A stretch of DNA of 42,148 bases from an uncultured Pelagibacteraceae bacterium (GTDB lineage: Bacteria; Pseudomonadota; Alphaproteobacteria; Pelagibacterales; Pelagibacteraceae): positions 1-42,148 of the forward strand of contig CACIXF010000009.1 in NCBI GenBank assembly GCA_902590535.1, read 5' to 3'. Below are positions 17,571-26,666 of the stretch, in pieces (position 1 is the first letter of the stretch; every line of letters starts with the position of its first letter). A program made the translations under genes and the position numbers. Below the pieces are notes generated by a model. It searched no databases. It saw only the letters and a program-made list of their open reading frames with translations, and had not been told where the DNA came from.

Positions 17571-18613
17571 TGTCAGGTCAAAAAAATCCAGGTCATAACA
17601 GTAAAAGAGATTTCTTAAAAAACCCTGTTGAACACATCGATATAACTTCTTTTGATAGTAGAAAAATTATTTCCTCAATGGAAAAAATGTCATTTGTTTC
17701 TAGAGAAACAGCAAATGCTGCTAATATTTATAACGAGATGATTAAAGATAAAGATTGTACAATTTTCCTTACTTTAGCAGGCTCTACTTCGGCAGCTGGA
17801 TGTATGAATATTTATAAAGATTTAGTTAAATATAATATGGTAGATGCAATTGTTGCAACTGGTGCCTCAATAGTAGATATGGATTTTTTTGAAGCTCTTG
17901 GTTTTAAACATTATCAAGGTTCACAATTTCAAGATGATACTGAGCTGAGGAATAACTATATAGATAGAATTTACGATACCTACATAGATGAAGAAGAGCT
18001 TCAAATGTGTGATAAAATCATATGTGAAATCGCAAATAACTTAGAAGCGAGAAGCTATACTTCGAGAGAATTCATTTATGAAATGGGAAAATATTTAAAA
18101 AATAACTCAAAGAAAAAAGACTCTTTAATTGAAACTGCTTTTGACAACAATGTTCCTATTTTCTGCCCTGCTTTTACTGACTCAAGTGCAGGATTCGGGT
18201 TAGTTATGCATCAAGAACAAAATCCAAAAAAACACATGACAATAGACTCAGTTAGAGAATTTAGAGAACTAACAGAAATTAAAATCAAATCTAAAGGTTC
18301 TGGATTATTTATGATTGGTGGTGGTGTGCCTAAAAACTTTATTCAAGATACTGTAATTTGTGCTGAACTATTGGGAAAAGATGTAGACATGCATAAATAT
18401 GCTGTTCAAATTACTGTTGCTGATAGTAGAGATGGTGCTTGCAGTAGCTCCACATTAAAAGAAGCAAGTTCGTGGGGAAAAGTAGATATTACAAAAGAAC
18501 AGATGGTGTTTGCAGAAGCCACTAGTGTTTTACCATTGATAGCAAGTGATGCGTATCATAAGGGTGAGTGGAAAAATAGAACAAGAAAAAACTTTACTAA
18601 AATTTTTGAATAA
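17570..18613 (+). CDS. Deoxyhypusine synthase-like protein (possible homospermidine synthase)
   Basis: The 347-residue protein belongs to the DHS family. Visible are FLTLAGSTSAAGCMNIYKDL, VDAIVATGASIVDMDF, CPAFTDSSAGFG, MIGGGVPKNF, and EASSWGKVD with Lys304 at the place of the eukaryotic DHS active-site lysine (SWGK). Eukaryotic DHS moves an aminobutyl group from spermidine to eIF5A. Bacteria lack eIF5A, and some bacterial homologues are thought to move it to putrescine to make homospermidine. Position between an ornithine-type decarboxylase (TAATG overlap) and an agmatinase-like gene (2 bases downstream) supports a polyamine role. The family is secure; the acceptor substrate is inferred. Confidence 0.85.
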   Translation: MSGQKNPGHNSKRDFLKNPVEHIDITSFDSRKIISSMEKMSFVSRETANAANIYNEMIKDKDCTIFLTLAGSTSAAGCMNIYKDLVKYNMVDAIVATGASIVDMDFFEALGFKHYQGSQFQDDTELRNNYIDRIYDTYIDEEELQMCDKIICEIANNLEARSYTSREFIYEMGKYLKNNSKKKDSLIETAFDNNVPIFCPAFTDSSAGFGLVMHQEQNPKKHMTIDSVREFRELTEIKIKSKGSGLFMIGGGVPKNFIQDTVICAELLGKDVDMHKYAVQITVADSRDGACSSSTLKEASSWGKVDITKEQMVFAEATSVLPLIASDAYHKGEWKNRTRKNFTKIFE

Positions 18614-18615
18614 AA

Positions 18616-19491
18616 TTGAAATATCTCTCAAATAAAAACGGGTTTTTAGGAATTAATAATAAATTTAGCTTTAAAGAAAAAGCTGTAATTGTTCCATTTG
18701 GTTTAGAAAAAACTGTCAGTTATGGGGGAGGAACAAAAAATGGACCTAAAGAAATTATAAAAGCATCTCATCAAGTTGAGCTATATGATGAAGAGCTTAA
18801 TTGCGAACCTTATAAAAAAATAGGTATTAAAACTTTAAAACCATTTAAAATCGACAAAAATATTAAAAAAGCACTTAATAAAATCTCAAATATTAATAAA
18901 GAAATTTTAGATAAAAAGCTTTTCCCAATGACTTTAGGTGGAGAGCATTCAATAACTCCTGGATGTATTGTTCCTTTTACTAAAAAATATAAGAACATTT
19001 GTCTGTTACATTTTGATGCTCATGCAGATTTACGTCAAAGTTATAATGGAGAAAAATTTTCACATGCTTCAGCAATTAGAAGGTGTCTGGATTATAAAAA
19101 TGTTTCATTAATTTCATTTGGCATAAGAAACATCTCAGAAAGTGAAATCCCATTTTTAAAAAAGAATTCTTCAAGAATAAATATTTTTTGGGCGAAAGAT
19201 AAAAAAAAATGGAATTTGTCTAAATTTAAAAAACTAATTAAAAACAAAACTGTTTATATAACATTCGATGTAGACGGACTAGATTCAAGCATTATGCCAG
19301 CAACTGGTACACCTGAACCAGGAGGACTTTTGTGGGATGAAACATTGGATATAATAAGAATTGCAGCTAAAAACTCGAAAATTGTTGGTGCAGATATTAA
19401 TGAACTGTCTCCAATTAAAGGATTTAATTCTTATAATTTTCTTGTTGCAAAGTTAGCTTATAAAATTCTGTCTTATAAATTTTTATATTAA
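18616..19491 (+). CDS. speB: Agmatinase-like ureohydrolase (SpeB family)
   Basis: The 291-residue arginase/agmatinase-family protein has binuclear manganese ligands in GGEHSITPG (His111), HFDAHADLR (Asp134, His136, Asp138) and ITFDVDGLDSS (two Asp). PATGTPEPGGL is the typical substrate loop. Agmatinase hydrolyses agmatine to putrescine and urea; other guanidino-acid ureohydrolases share the motifs. It starts with TTG at 18616, 2 bases after the DHS-like stop. No arginine decarboxylase is in the window, so agmatine would have to come from elsewhere, or the true substrate differs. Its stop shares the TTAA at 19488-19491 with the convergent yhhQ gene. Confidence 0.85.
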   Translation: MKYLSNKNGFLGINNKFSFKEKAVIVPFGLEKTVSYGGGTKNGPKEIIKASHQVELYDEELNCEPYKKIGIKTLKPFKIDKNIKKALNKISNINKEILDKKLFPMTLGGEHSITPGCIVPFTKKYKNICLLHFDAHADLRQSYNGEKFSHASAIRRCLDYKNVSLISFGIRNISESEIPFLKKNSSRINIFWAKDKKKWNLSKFKKLIKNKTVYITFDVDGLDSSIMPATGTPEPGGLLWDETLDIIRIAAKNSKIVGADINELSPIKGFNSYNFLVAKLAYKILSYKFLY

Positions 19492-20042
19492 ACTTTAATT
19501 GGTTTAATAATTTTCAATAACATTCTGAACGGTATCAACATTATTAGAGCAACTAAAACTTTTACCGCTAAATCTCCTAGAGATAAAGTAACCCAAGGTA
19601 CCCCTGTTGCATAAAATGATATTGAGAAAAATAAAAATGTGTCGACTGTTGATCCAATCAGAGATGAAGTAAGTGGAGCTACAAACCACTCTTTTTTTCT
19701 TAATCGATCAAAAATTTGAATATCTAATAATTGAGCAGTAATAAAAGCTACCCCTGATCCTATTGCAATTCTGACAGATATTAAATCTGCAAAATCAGTT
19801 GAGAATAACAATGTAAATATAATTCCTATTAAAAAGCCCAAATATACAATTTGCCTTGCTAATAATTTTCCATAAGACCTATTTGCTAAATCTGTTATTA
19901 AAAAAGCTATTGGGTAACTAAAAGCTCCATAAGTTAAAATCTCATTTAATCCAAAATAGTTTATTGGGAACTGAACTAAATAATTAGAGGATAATACAAC
20001 AACCCCCATCATTATTGACAGGGTGATAAATAATTTGTTCAT
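19488..20042 (-). CDS. yhhQ: Queuosine precursor transporter (YhhQ/VUT family)
   Basis: The 184-residue protein has about six hydrophobic helices. YPIAFLITDLANRSYGKLLAR, DIQIFDRLRKKEWFVAPL and SSLIGSTVDTFLFFSI are hallmark blocks of the VUT/YhhQ family, which imports the queuosine precursors preQ0/preQ1. This allows tRNA queuosine modification without full de novo synthesis. The ATG overlaps the rpmB stop by one base (TAATG), so it is probably translated as the second gene of an rpmB-yhhQ unit. The gene ends within a TTAA shared with the agmatinase gene. The family is secure; the substrate is inferred from family knowledge. Confidence 0.9.
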   Translation of the reverse strand: MNKLFITLSIMMGVVVLSSNYLVQFPINYFGLNEILTYGAFSYPIAFLITDLANRSYGKLLARQIVYLGFLIGIIFTLLFSTDFADLISVRIAIGSGVAFITAQLLDIQIFDRLRKKEWFVAPLTSSLIGSTVDTFLFFSISFYATGVPWVTLSLGDLAVKVLVALIMLIPFRMLLKIIKPIKV

Positions 20043-20353
20043 TAAGCTGATTTAGCTACAGGTTTCTTTTTAAAAGGGGATTTTATTAAAACTACTTTTT
20101 TTAACTTTTTTAATCTAGGAGATAAATTTTTATTTTTTACAGTTTTTAAAAATTCATCAAAACTTCCTTTTTTGTCAACTGATCTTACACCTGAATTGCT
20201 TACAGTAAGTTTTAAACTTCTTCCAGTAAGCTCACTTGTAAATTTTACTTTTTTAAGATTCGGTAAAAATCTTCTTTTAGTCTTATTGTTAGCATGACTA
20301 ACATTATGACCTTTCATAGGAATTTTACCAGTAAGTTCACATTTTTTTGACAT
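20042..20353 (-). CDS. rpmB: 50S ribosomal protein L28
   Basis: The 103-residue protein starts [23 protein letters not shown], the canonical bacterial L28 N-terminus, followed by [15 protein letters not shown] and a basic C-terminal extension ([10 protein letters not shown]). L28 binds the 50S subunit. The reading frame is open to 20455, but the 34 extra residues run into pyrD and do not look like L28. A good promoter lies between the pyrD stop and this ATG, so the ATG at 20353 is the start. The gene is coupled to yhhQ through TAATG. Confidence 0.96.
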   Translation of the reverse strand: MSKKCELTGKIPMKGHNVSHANNKTKRRFLPNLKKVKFTSELTGRSLKLTVSNSGVRSVDKKGSFDEFLKTVKNKNLSPRLKKLKKVVLIKSPFKKKPVAKSA

Positions 20354-20365
20354 AATAACAGTGCC

Positions 20366-20394
20366 TATATAAGGGGAGATATTGAAGGCGTCAA
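20366..20394 (-). promoter_or_regulatory. Promoter of rpmB
   Basis: On the minus strand TTGACG (20394-20389) and TATATA (20371-20366) are separated by 17 bases, matching 5 of 6 and 4 of 6 consensus bases. The predicted start near 20359 leaves a leader of only about 6 bases before the rpmB ATG at 20353. The promoter fits between pyrD and rpmB and is one of the best in the window. Confidence 0.6.
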
Positions 20395-20405
20395 GTTTAA
20401 TACAT

Positions 20406-21458
20406 TTAAGAAACAGTTTTATTTCCCACAATTTCTGTGAAATTTTTGACACCATCTCTTATTAGTAATTCTTTTAGGTCCTTTTTAATCATCCCAGCAA
20501 TATTGGGTCCTTGAAATACCATGCCGGTATACAACTGAACATAATCTGCTCCTAATAAAAACTTGTCATAAGCTGCTTTACCAGAGTCAACACCACCTAC
20601 TCCAATTATTTTAATTTTACCTTTTATTAAATTATAGAATTTACTTATTAAAAGATTTGATTTTTTCTCAATAGGTTTTCCAGATAAACCACCTTTTTGA
20701 TGTCTCTGTATATTTTGAAGTGTTTCCCGAGAAGATTCGGAAGTATTTGAAATTATTATTGCGCTTATTTCATTTTCTAAAAGTATTTCTGAAATTAAGT
20801 CAATTTGATTTTCATTTATATCTGGTGAAATCTTTACAGCTACAGGAATTTCAGTTTTTAATTGTTTTTTTTTCTCTGAGATAGATTTTAATAACTCTTT
20901 TAATTTATTCTCATCATGAAAGTTTCTTAGATTTTCAGTATTTGGTGAAGAAATATTGATTGTAATATAATCTGCAACTTCAGAAAATTTTTCTAATCCA
21001 ATTAAATAATCATTCAATCTATCATTAGAATCTTTGTTTGGACCCACATTTACACCTAGCACACCTAGTTTTTTATTAGATTTTATTCTGTTTAATATTG
21101 TATCTGATCCGTGGTTGTTAAAACCTAACCTATTAATTAATGCTTGATCTTCTACCAATCTAAATACTCTTGGTTTTTCATTTCCATATTGTTTTAATGG
21201 TGTAACTGTACCTACTTCAACAAATCCAAAACCCAGCTTAAATAAAGGGTTATATACCTCTGCATTCTTATCAAAACCTGCAGCAATACCGATAGGATTA
21301 TCAAGATCTTGATTAAATAATTTTGTTTTTAAAAGGGGATCATTTTTGTTTTCATCAAATATGTTTGAAACTAAATTGAGTTTGAGTGATTGAATTGCTA
21401 AAAAATGTGCTCTTTCAGGATCTATTTTAAATATTAAAGATCTTAAATTTGAATACAT
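20406..21458 (-). CDS. pyrD: Dihydroorotate dehydrogenase (quinone), class 2
   Basis: The 350-residue protein has a class 2 N-terminus that associates with the membrane ([22 protein letters not shown]). FMN-barrel motifs follow: [59 protein letters not shown] and [15 protein letters not shown]. It oxidises dihydroorotate to orotate with electrons passed to quinone, the fourth step of pyrimidine synthesis. It overlaps the lysS stop by one base (TAATG), so it is translationally coupled to lysS. The rpmB promoter follows its stop closely. Confidence 0.97.
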   Translation of the reverse strand: MYSNLRSLIFKIDPERAHFLAIQSLKLNLVSNIFDENKNDPLLKTKLFNQDLDNPIGIAAGFDKNAEVYNPLFKLGFGFVEVGTVTPLKQYGNEKPRVFRLVEDQALINRLGFNNHGSDTILNRIKSNKKLGVLGVNVGPNKDSNDRLNDYLIGLEKFSEVADYITINISSPNTENLRNFHDENKLKELLKSISEKKKQLKTEIPVAVKISPDINENQIDLISEILLENEISAIIISNTSESSRETLQNIQRHQKGGLSGKPIEKKSNLLISKFYNLIKGKIKIIGVGGVDSGKAAYDKFLLGADYVQLYTGMVFQGPNIAGMIKKDLKELLIRDGVKNFTEIVGNKTVS

Positions 21459-23020
21459 TATTTCAGTTTACTAATTATCAATTCTTTTGTTTCGTTAACA
21501 CCGAAAAAACTTATAAAAAAACCCATTCTAGGTCCATTTTCATCTCCAAACACCACTTCATATATTAACTTAAACCAATCTCTTAAGTTTTCTGAATACC
21601 CATTCTCTTTACCGGTTGAATAAATTAATGTTTGTATATCCTCGGGAGACATCTGATCATTACATTTTTCTAAAGTTTTAACTAAAGCTTGTAGAGATAA
21701 TTTTTCATTTTCAGACGGTTTTTTATATTTTTTTTGAGCCTTAATAACATCATTAAAATACTTAATTGCATAACCAACAAGTCCATCAAAAATTGGAAAG
21801 TTTTTTTCATCAATGTTAGATTTATATTTTTTAACAAACTTCCACAATAAATCTTTGTTATCAGCGTTACTTGTTTCAACTAAATTCAACAACATAGAAA
21901 AGGTCATAATCATCTCTTCTTTTGGAATATGTCCATTATGAACATGCCAGACAGGATTCATCACTAATTGTTGTTCAGTTTGTTTTTTTGATTTTTCAAT
22001 ATTATCAAGGTACTCATCTACAGCTTTAGGCACTATTTCTTTATAAAGTTTTTTTGCTCTTTTTGGATTTTGATACATGTATAAAGATAAGCTTTCAGGT
22101 GAGGCATATTTTAACCACTGGTCAATAGTAATACCATTTCCTTTTGATTTTGAAATTTTTTCACCCTTTTCATCAAGAAATAATTCATAAGCAAATCCAG
22201 ATGGATGTTTTTTACCAATCAAATTTATAATTTTAGTTGATAAAATTGCACTCTCAATAAGGTCTTTTCCGTACATTTCAAAATCTATATCTAAAGCATA
22301 CCATCTCATTGCCCAATCAACTTTCCATTGTAATTTGCAATTTCCATCCAAAATACTAGATTCTAATTTTTTACCTTTATTATCAAAAATTATTTTAGAA
22401 TTTTTTTTATCAATTTCTATAACTGGAATTTCGAGGACATGACCTGTATCTGGGCAAATAGGTAAAAAGGGGCAGTAAGTTTGTTGACGTTCTTTGCCTA
22501 AAGTTGGAAGTATAATGTTCATTATACCATCATAATTTTCTAAAATAATTTTTAAAGTTGGGTTGAAAAAACCACCTTTGTATAAAGATGTCGAACTTTT
22601 AAAACTGTATTTAAAATTAAAACTATTTAAAAAATCTTTTAACATTTCATTATTATGCTCTCCAAAACTTGCAAATTTTTCAAATGGATCAGGAACTTGT
22701 GTTAATGGTTTATGTAAGTTTTTGTTTAGTAATTCCTGATTAGGAACATTATCAGGAACTTTCCTTAAACCATCCATATCATCAGAAAAAGTAATTATCT
22801 CAGTTGGTAAATCTGTAAGTTGGTTTAAGGCATTCACCATCATTGAAGTCCTTGCAACTTCACCAAATGTTCCAATATGAGGAAGACCACTTGGACCATA
22901 TCCTGTTTGAAGGGTAATTTTCCCTTTTTTATCAATAAATGATTTTCTCTCACGAAGCATTTTTTTTGCTTCAACGAAAGGCCAAGCATTTGTTTTGTCT
23001 AAAATTTCTTTTTTAATCAC
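21458..23020 (-). CDS. lysS: Lysyl-tRNA synthetase, class I
   Basis: The 520-residue enzyme is a class I LysRS, not the class II type of E. coli. The HIGH-like motif is in YGPSGLPHIGTFGEVART and the KMSKS-like motif is KISKSKGNGI. A metal-binding-like CPFLPICPDTGH segment lies between them. The C-terminal helical anticodon-binding region ends in SFFGVNETKELIISKLK. Class I LysRS is found in archaea and in Alphaproteobacteria, which fits the taxonomic reading. It charges tRNA-Lys. It is the first gene of lysS-pyrD and diverges from trkH across 91 bases. Confidence 0.96.
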   Translation of the reverse strand: MIKKEILDKTNAWPFVEAKKMLRERKSFIDKKGKITLQTGYGPSGLPHIGTFGEVARTSMMVNALNQLTDLPTEIITFSDDMDGLRKVPDNVPNQELLNKNLHKPLTQVPDPFEKFASFGEHNNEMLKDFLNSFNFKYSFKSSTSLYKGGFFNPTLKIILENYDGIMNIILPTLGKERQQTYCPFLPICPDTGHVLEIPVIEIDKKNSKIIFDNKGKKLESSILDGNCKLQWKVDWAMRWYALDIDFEMYGKDLIESAILSTKIINLIGKKHPSGFAYELFLDEKGEKISKSKGNGITIDQWLKYASPESLSLYMYQNPKRAKKLYKEIVPKAVDEYLDNIEKSKKQTEQQLVMNPVWHVHNGHIPKEEMIMTFSMLLNLVETSNADNKDLLWKFVKKYKSNIDEKNFPIFDGLVGYAIKYFNDVIKAQKKYKKPSENEKLSLQALVKTLEKCNDQMSPEDIQTLIYSTGKENGYSENLRDWFKLIYEVVFGDENGPRMGFFISFFGVNETKELIISKLK

Positions 23021-23111
23021 GAGTATATCTTTTATAAAAATCGTAAATTGGCGATTTTATTAATTCTTATAGAGTTGAAATTTATTTACCATAAAATAAT
23101 GTTCTTTCAAA

Positions 23112-24551
23112 ATGTCTAATTATAAAACTGTTTTTTTTACACTTGGAATTTTGCAAATAATTTTAGGGGTCTCAATGTTCATCCCTATAATTGCTCAATT
23201 TATTTATTCAGAAATAGATTCATCATTTTTTGGTGCATCTATTGTGACAATAATTTTTGGATCATTATTTTTTCTTTCAAATCTAGATCATGACAAAAAA
23301 TTAAATTTGCAACAAGCATTTTTATTAACTGCCTTGTCATGGTTAAGTATTGCTATTTTTGGATCTTTACCATTTATATTTTCGACTATGGAACTTTCAA
23401 TTACTGATGCTTTTTTTGAGAGTATGTCTGGTATTACAACAACTGGATCAACAATTATTTCTAACTTAGAAAATACACCAAAAGGCATTCTATTATGGAG
23501 AGCAATACTACAATGGTTGGGTGGTATTGGGATTATTGTAATGGCAATTACCCTAATGCCAATAATGAATGTAGGTGGTATGCAATTATTTAAAATTTCT
23601 AGCAACGACTCTTCTGAAAAAATTCTTCCTAAATCAAAAGAAATAGCTTTAAGACTTATTTATATTTATTCAGGTCTAACCGCTCTTTGTGCATTATCAT
23701 ATTGGATATTTGGAATGGGAAAATTTGACAGTTTAACTCATTCTATGACTACTATAGCTACAGGTGGATTTTCTAATTATAATCAATCTATCGGATATTT
23801 TGACAGTGTTCTTATAGAAATATCATCGATGATTTTTATAATTTTAGGAAGTATCCCATTTATTGCATACATTAAATTTATTAGTGGTAATAAAAAAATA
23901 TTTTTAAACGATATTCAAATCAGAACATTTATTAAAATAATAATTATAAGTATTATTATATTATCAATTTATTTATTATTTAATAATAACGGAAACTTTA
24001 GTTTAAGATCTATTTTTTTTAATACAATTTCAATATTGACTGGAACAGGTTATGTAAATGCTGAATTCGACGGTTGGGGAAGTTTTCCTATAACAATATT
24101 TCTTGCATTAATGTTTATTGGGGGCTGTGCTGGATCAACTACTTGTGGAGTCAAAATTTTTAGAATTCAAATTCTATATTTATTTATATTAAATCAATTA
24201 AAAAAAATTATATATCCCAAGGGAATATTTGTAATTAAATACGATCACGAATCTGTTGATGACAAATTTATTGCATCAATAATTTCGTTTATTTATTTTT
24301 ACTTTGTTATTTTTTTTATTTTAGCTGCATTATTATCATTAACAGGTCTCGATTTTATAACTGCTATCTCTGGTGCAGCAACATCAATATCAAATGTTGG
24401 CCCAGGTTTGGGTCCTATTATTGGTCCTAATGGAGATTTTTCAGCTTTACCTGATATTTCTAAATGGATCTTAACTATAGGTATGATTTTAGGTAGACTT
24501 GAGTTGTTTGCAATATTAGTATTATTCTTACCATCTTTTTGGAGAAATTAA
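23112..24551 (+). CDS. trkH: TrkH-family potassium uptake channel subunit
   Basis: The 479-residue polytopic membrane protein belongs to the TrkH/KtrB superfamily. It has four pore-loop repeats, visible as SMSGITTTGSTI, MTTIATGGFSN, ILTGTGYVN and AATSISNVGPGLG, which carry the selectivity-filter glycines. TrkH conducts potassium (or sodium) inward when gated by a TrkA-type cytosolic ring. No trkA is in the window. It is followed after 2 bases by an AmpG-like gene. The N-terminus MSNYKTVFFTLGILQIILG is normal for the family. Confidence 0.94.
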   Translation: MSNYKTVFFTLGILQIILGVSMFIPIIAQFIYSEIDSSFFGASIVTIIFGSLFFLSNLDHDKKLNLQQAFLLTALSWLSIAIFGSLPFIFSTMELSITDAFFESMSGITTTGSTIISNLENTPKGILLWRAILQWLGGIGIIVMAITLMPIMNVGGMQLFKISSNDSSEKILPKSKEIALRLIYIYSGLTALCALSYWIFGMGKFDSLTHSMTTIATGGFSNYNQSIGYFDSVLIEISSMIFIILGSIPFIAYIKFISGNKKIFLNDIQIRTFIKIIIISIIILSIYLLFNNNGNFSLRSIFFNTISILTGTGYVNAEFDGWGSFPITIFLALMFIGGCAGSTTCGVKIFRIQILYLFILNQLKKIIYPKGIFVIKYDHESVDDKFIASIISFIYFYFVIFFILAALLSLTGLDFITAISGAATSISNVGPGLGPIIGPNGDFSALPDISKWILTIGMILGRLELFAILVLFLPSFWRN

Positions 24552-24553
24552 TT

Positions 24554-25930
24554 ATGTCTGAAACAAAGAACCAATCATGGCTTGATTCTCTTGCAGTTTA
24601 TAAAGATATTCGAATGGTAAGAATTCTTTTATTAGGTGCAATAAGTGGATTTCCATGGGTATTAATTGCAAGCAGCTTAAGTCTTTGGCTTAAAGAAGAA
24701 GGTCTTAGTAGATCAACAATTGGATGGGCAGGTTTAATTTTTGGAGTATACGCTTTCAATTATTTGTGGGCTCCCATTATAGATAGAATTCAAATTCCAA
24801 TACTAACAAAAAAATTAGGTCATAGAAAAGGATGGATAGTTTTGATGCAATTAATTATTTTGTTAAGTCTTGTTATTTGGAGTGTGATTAATCCAACTGA
24901 AAATTTGGCTTTATTAATTACTGTAGGTTTAATTATTGCTATCGCGTCAGCAACCCAAGATATAACTGTGGATGCATTAAGAATTGAACAGATAAATGAA
25001 AATGAAGGAAAATCAATGGCTGCAGGCGCAGCCATGGCTGTAGTTGGTTGGTGGACAGGTTATAAATTAGGTGGAGTTGTTGCTTTGTTTACGGCGGAAT
25101 TTTTTGAAAACCTAGGGGTAGCTGACTACTGGCAAGCTACTTTTTTAATTTTAGGTATTTTAATAATTTTAATGAATATTGGATTAATGTTTGTTCATGA
25201 ACCTATAGAGACAAACAGACAAGAAAAACAGAGAGAAACAGACAAATTGATTGAAGGAAAACTTGGATCTAGCAACATAATTACAAACTTCATCGCATAT
25301 ATTACAGGAACTATAGGTGGACCTATTATTAGTTTCTTTAGAAAAAATGGTTTTGCCATTGCAGCTGGAATTTTAGGATTTGTTTTCTTGTTTAAGATAG
25401 GTGAGGCATTTATGGGAAGGATGTCTATTGTTTTTTATAAAGAAATTGGTTTCTCCAAAGGTCAAATTGCAATTTATTCAAAAGGACTTGGTTGGATAAC
25501 AACAGTTGTATTTACTTTGTTGGGTGGAGTAATGGCTATGAGAGCTGGAACAATTAAAACTATGTTCTTTGCTGGTGGGCTAATGGCTATAACAAATCTT
25601 TTATTTGCAGTTTTAGCATGGACTGGAAAATCAGAAATTTTATTTGCAATTGCAGTCATAGCTGATGATATCACAGCAGCTTTTGCAACAGTAGCATTTG
25701 TTGCATTTATATCATTACTAGTTGATAGAACTTATACAGCGACACAGTATGCATTGCTTGCCTCAATTGGTACTGCTGGTCGTACTACTTTAGCTTCATC
25801 CTCAGGAGCTCTAGTTGACTGGTTGAACGGAGATTGGGGAACATTTTTTGTTTTAACGACTATAATGGTGATACCATCATTAATTTTTTTGTGGTTAATT
25901 AAAAACAAAATTAAAATTGGTGCAAAATAA
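24554..25930 (+). CDS. ampG: AmpG-like muropeptide permease (MFS)
   Basis: The protein is about 458 residues with 12 or more helices. It starts MSETKNQSWLDSLAVYKDIR and has AmpG-type motifs: LLLGAISGFPWVLIASSLSLWL, NYLWAPIIDR, LGHRKGWIVLMQ, ASATQDITVDALRI and GGVVALFTAEFFENLGVADYWQATF. AmpG imports GlcNAc-anhydroMurNAc peptides released by lytic transglycosylases. The start at 24554 is preferred; the frame is open 15 bases further into trkH. The last 14 bases overlap the NlpC/P60 peptidase gene, whose product could act on the imported peptides. The MFS/AmpG family is secure; the substrate is inferred. Confidence 0.85.
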   Translation: MSETKNQSWLDSLAVYKDIRMVRILLLGAISGFPWVLIASSLSLWLKEEGLSRSTIGWAGLIFGVYAFNYLWAPIIDRIQIPILTKKLGHRKGWIVLMQLIILLSLVIWSVINPTENLALLITVGLIIAIASATQDITVDALRIEQINENEGKSMAAGAAMAVVGWWTGYKLGGVVALFTAEFFENLGVADYWQATFLILGILIILMNIGLMFVHEPIETNRQEKQRETDKLIEGKLGSSNIITNFIAYITGTIGGPIISFFRKNGFAIAAGILGFVFLFKIGEAFMGRMSIVFYKEIGFSKGQIAIYSKGLGWITTVVFTLLGGVMAMRAGTIKTMFFAGGLMAITNLLFAVLAWTGKSEILFAIAVIADDITAAFATVAFVAFISLLVDRTYTATQYALLASIGTAGRTTLASSSGALVDWLNGDWGTFFVLTTIMVIPSLIFLWLIKNKIKIGAK

Positions 25931-26666
25931 TTTTTATTTCATAGGTAATTTTTCGAATATTTATAAAAATCCTTCGAAAAGATCTGAGGTAACTTCACAA
26001 ATTATATATGGTGAAAAATTCAAAATATTAGCAAAAAATAAAAATTGGATAAAAATTAAAACTTTATTTGATAATTATAAGGGGTTTATAAAAAATTCAA
26101 AATATACAGAAAAATTTAGCCCCAATTATAAAGTCAGCTCACTTAAAGCAAAGATTTATAAAAAACCTGGAATTGGAACTAACAGTTGGCTTCCACTTGC
26201 ATCCAAATTATCTGTATTTGAGCAAAATAAGAATTACGTAAAAATTGAAAAAAATAAATGGATTAAAAAAGTAGACATAAAAAAATTAACTCATAAAGAA
26301 AATAATTTTACAAAAAAATTTAAAAAATTTCTCGATGTAAAATATGTTTGGGGTGGAAAAACATTTAAAGGTATTGATTGTTCAGCCTTATTGCAAATAT
26401 TTTATTTTTATAATAATTCGTTTTATCCAAGAGATACAAAAGATCAGATCAAATATACAAAAAAGAATTCAAATAAAAGACTATTTAAAAAAGGAGATAT
26501 TATTTTTTGGAAAGGTCATGTTGCTATGTGTTTAAATTCTAAACAACTAATTCATGCTTATGGTCCAGAAAGAAAAGTAATTATTATGCCAATTATAGAA
26601 ACAATTAATAGAATTGAAAAAACTGCCAAGCTAAAAGTAAAAAAAGTATCTAGAATAAAATATTAA
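25917..26666 (+). CDS. NlpC/P60 peptidase with two SH3-like domains, no signal peptide
   Basis: The protein is about 249 residues: two SH3-like modules (about 8-65 and 70-125) and an NlpC/P60 domain (about 130-245) with Cys155 in KGIDCSALLQ, His201 in WKGHVAMC and a third polar residue, probably His213 in LIHAYGPE. Such enzymes cleave D-gamma-Glu-diaminopimelate bonds in murein peptides. It has no signal peptide, so it should act in the cytoplasm on imported peptides. The start is TTG (25917) or GTG (25920), inside the 3' end of the AmpG-like gene, which implies coupling. The stop shares TTAA at 26663-26666 with tyrA. Its Lys/Asn content is very high. The exact start is uncertain. Confidence 0.85.
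   Translation: MVQNNFYFIGNFSNIYKNPSKRSEVTSQIIYGEKFKILAKNKNWIKIKTLFDNYKGFIKNSKYTEKFSPNYKVSSLKAKIYKKPGIGTNSWLPLASKLSVFEQNKNYVKIEKNKWIKKVDIKKLTHKENNFTKKFKKFLDVKYVWGGKTFKGIDCSALLQIFYFYNNSFYPRDTKDQIKYTKKNSNKRLFKKGDIIFWKGHVAMCLNSKQLIHAYGPERKVIIMPIIETINRIEKTAKLKVKKVSRIKY

Noticed and set aside
20354..20455. N-terminal extension of L28 by 34 residues into pyrD
   Set aside because: The canonical L28 N-terminus begins at the ATG at 20353 and a promoter lies within the extension.
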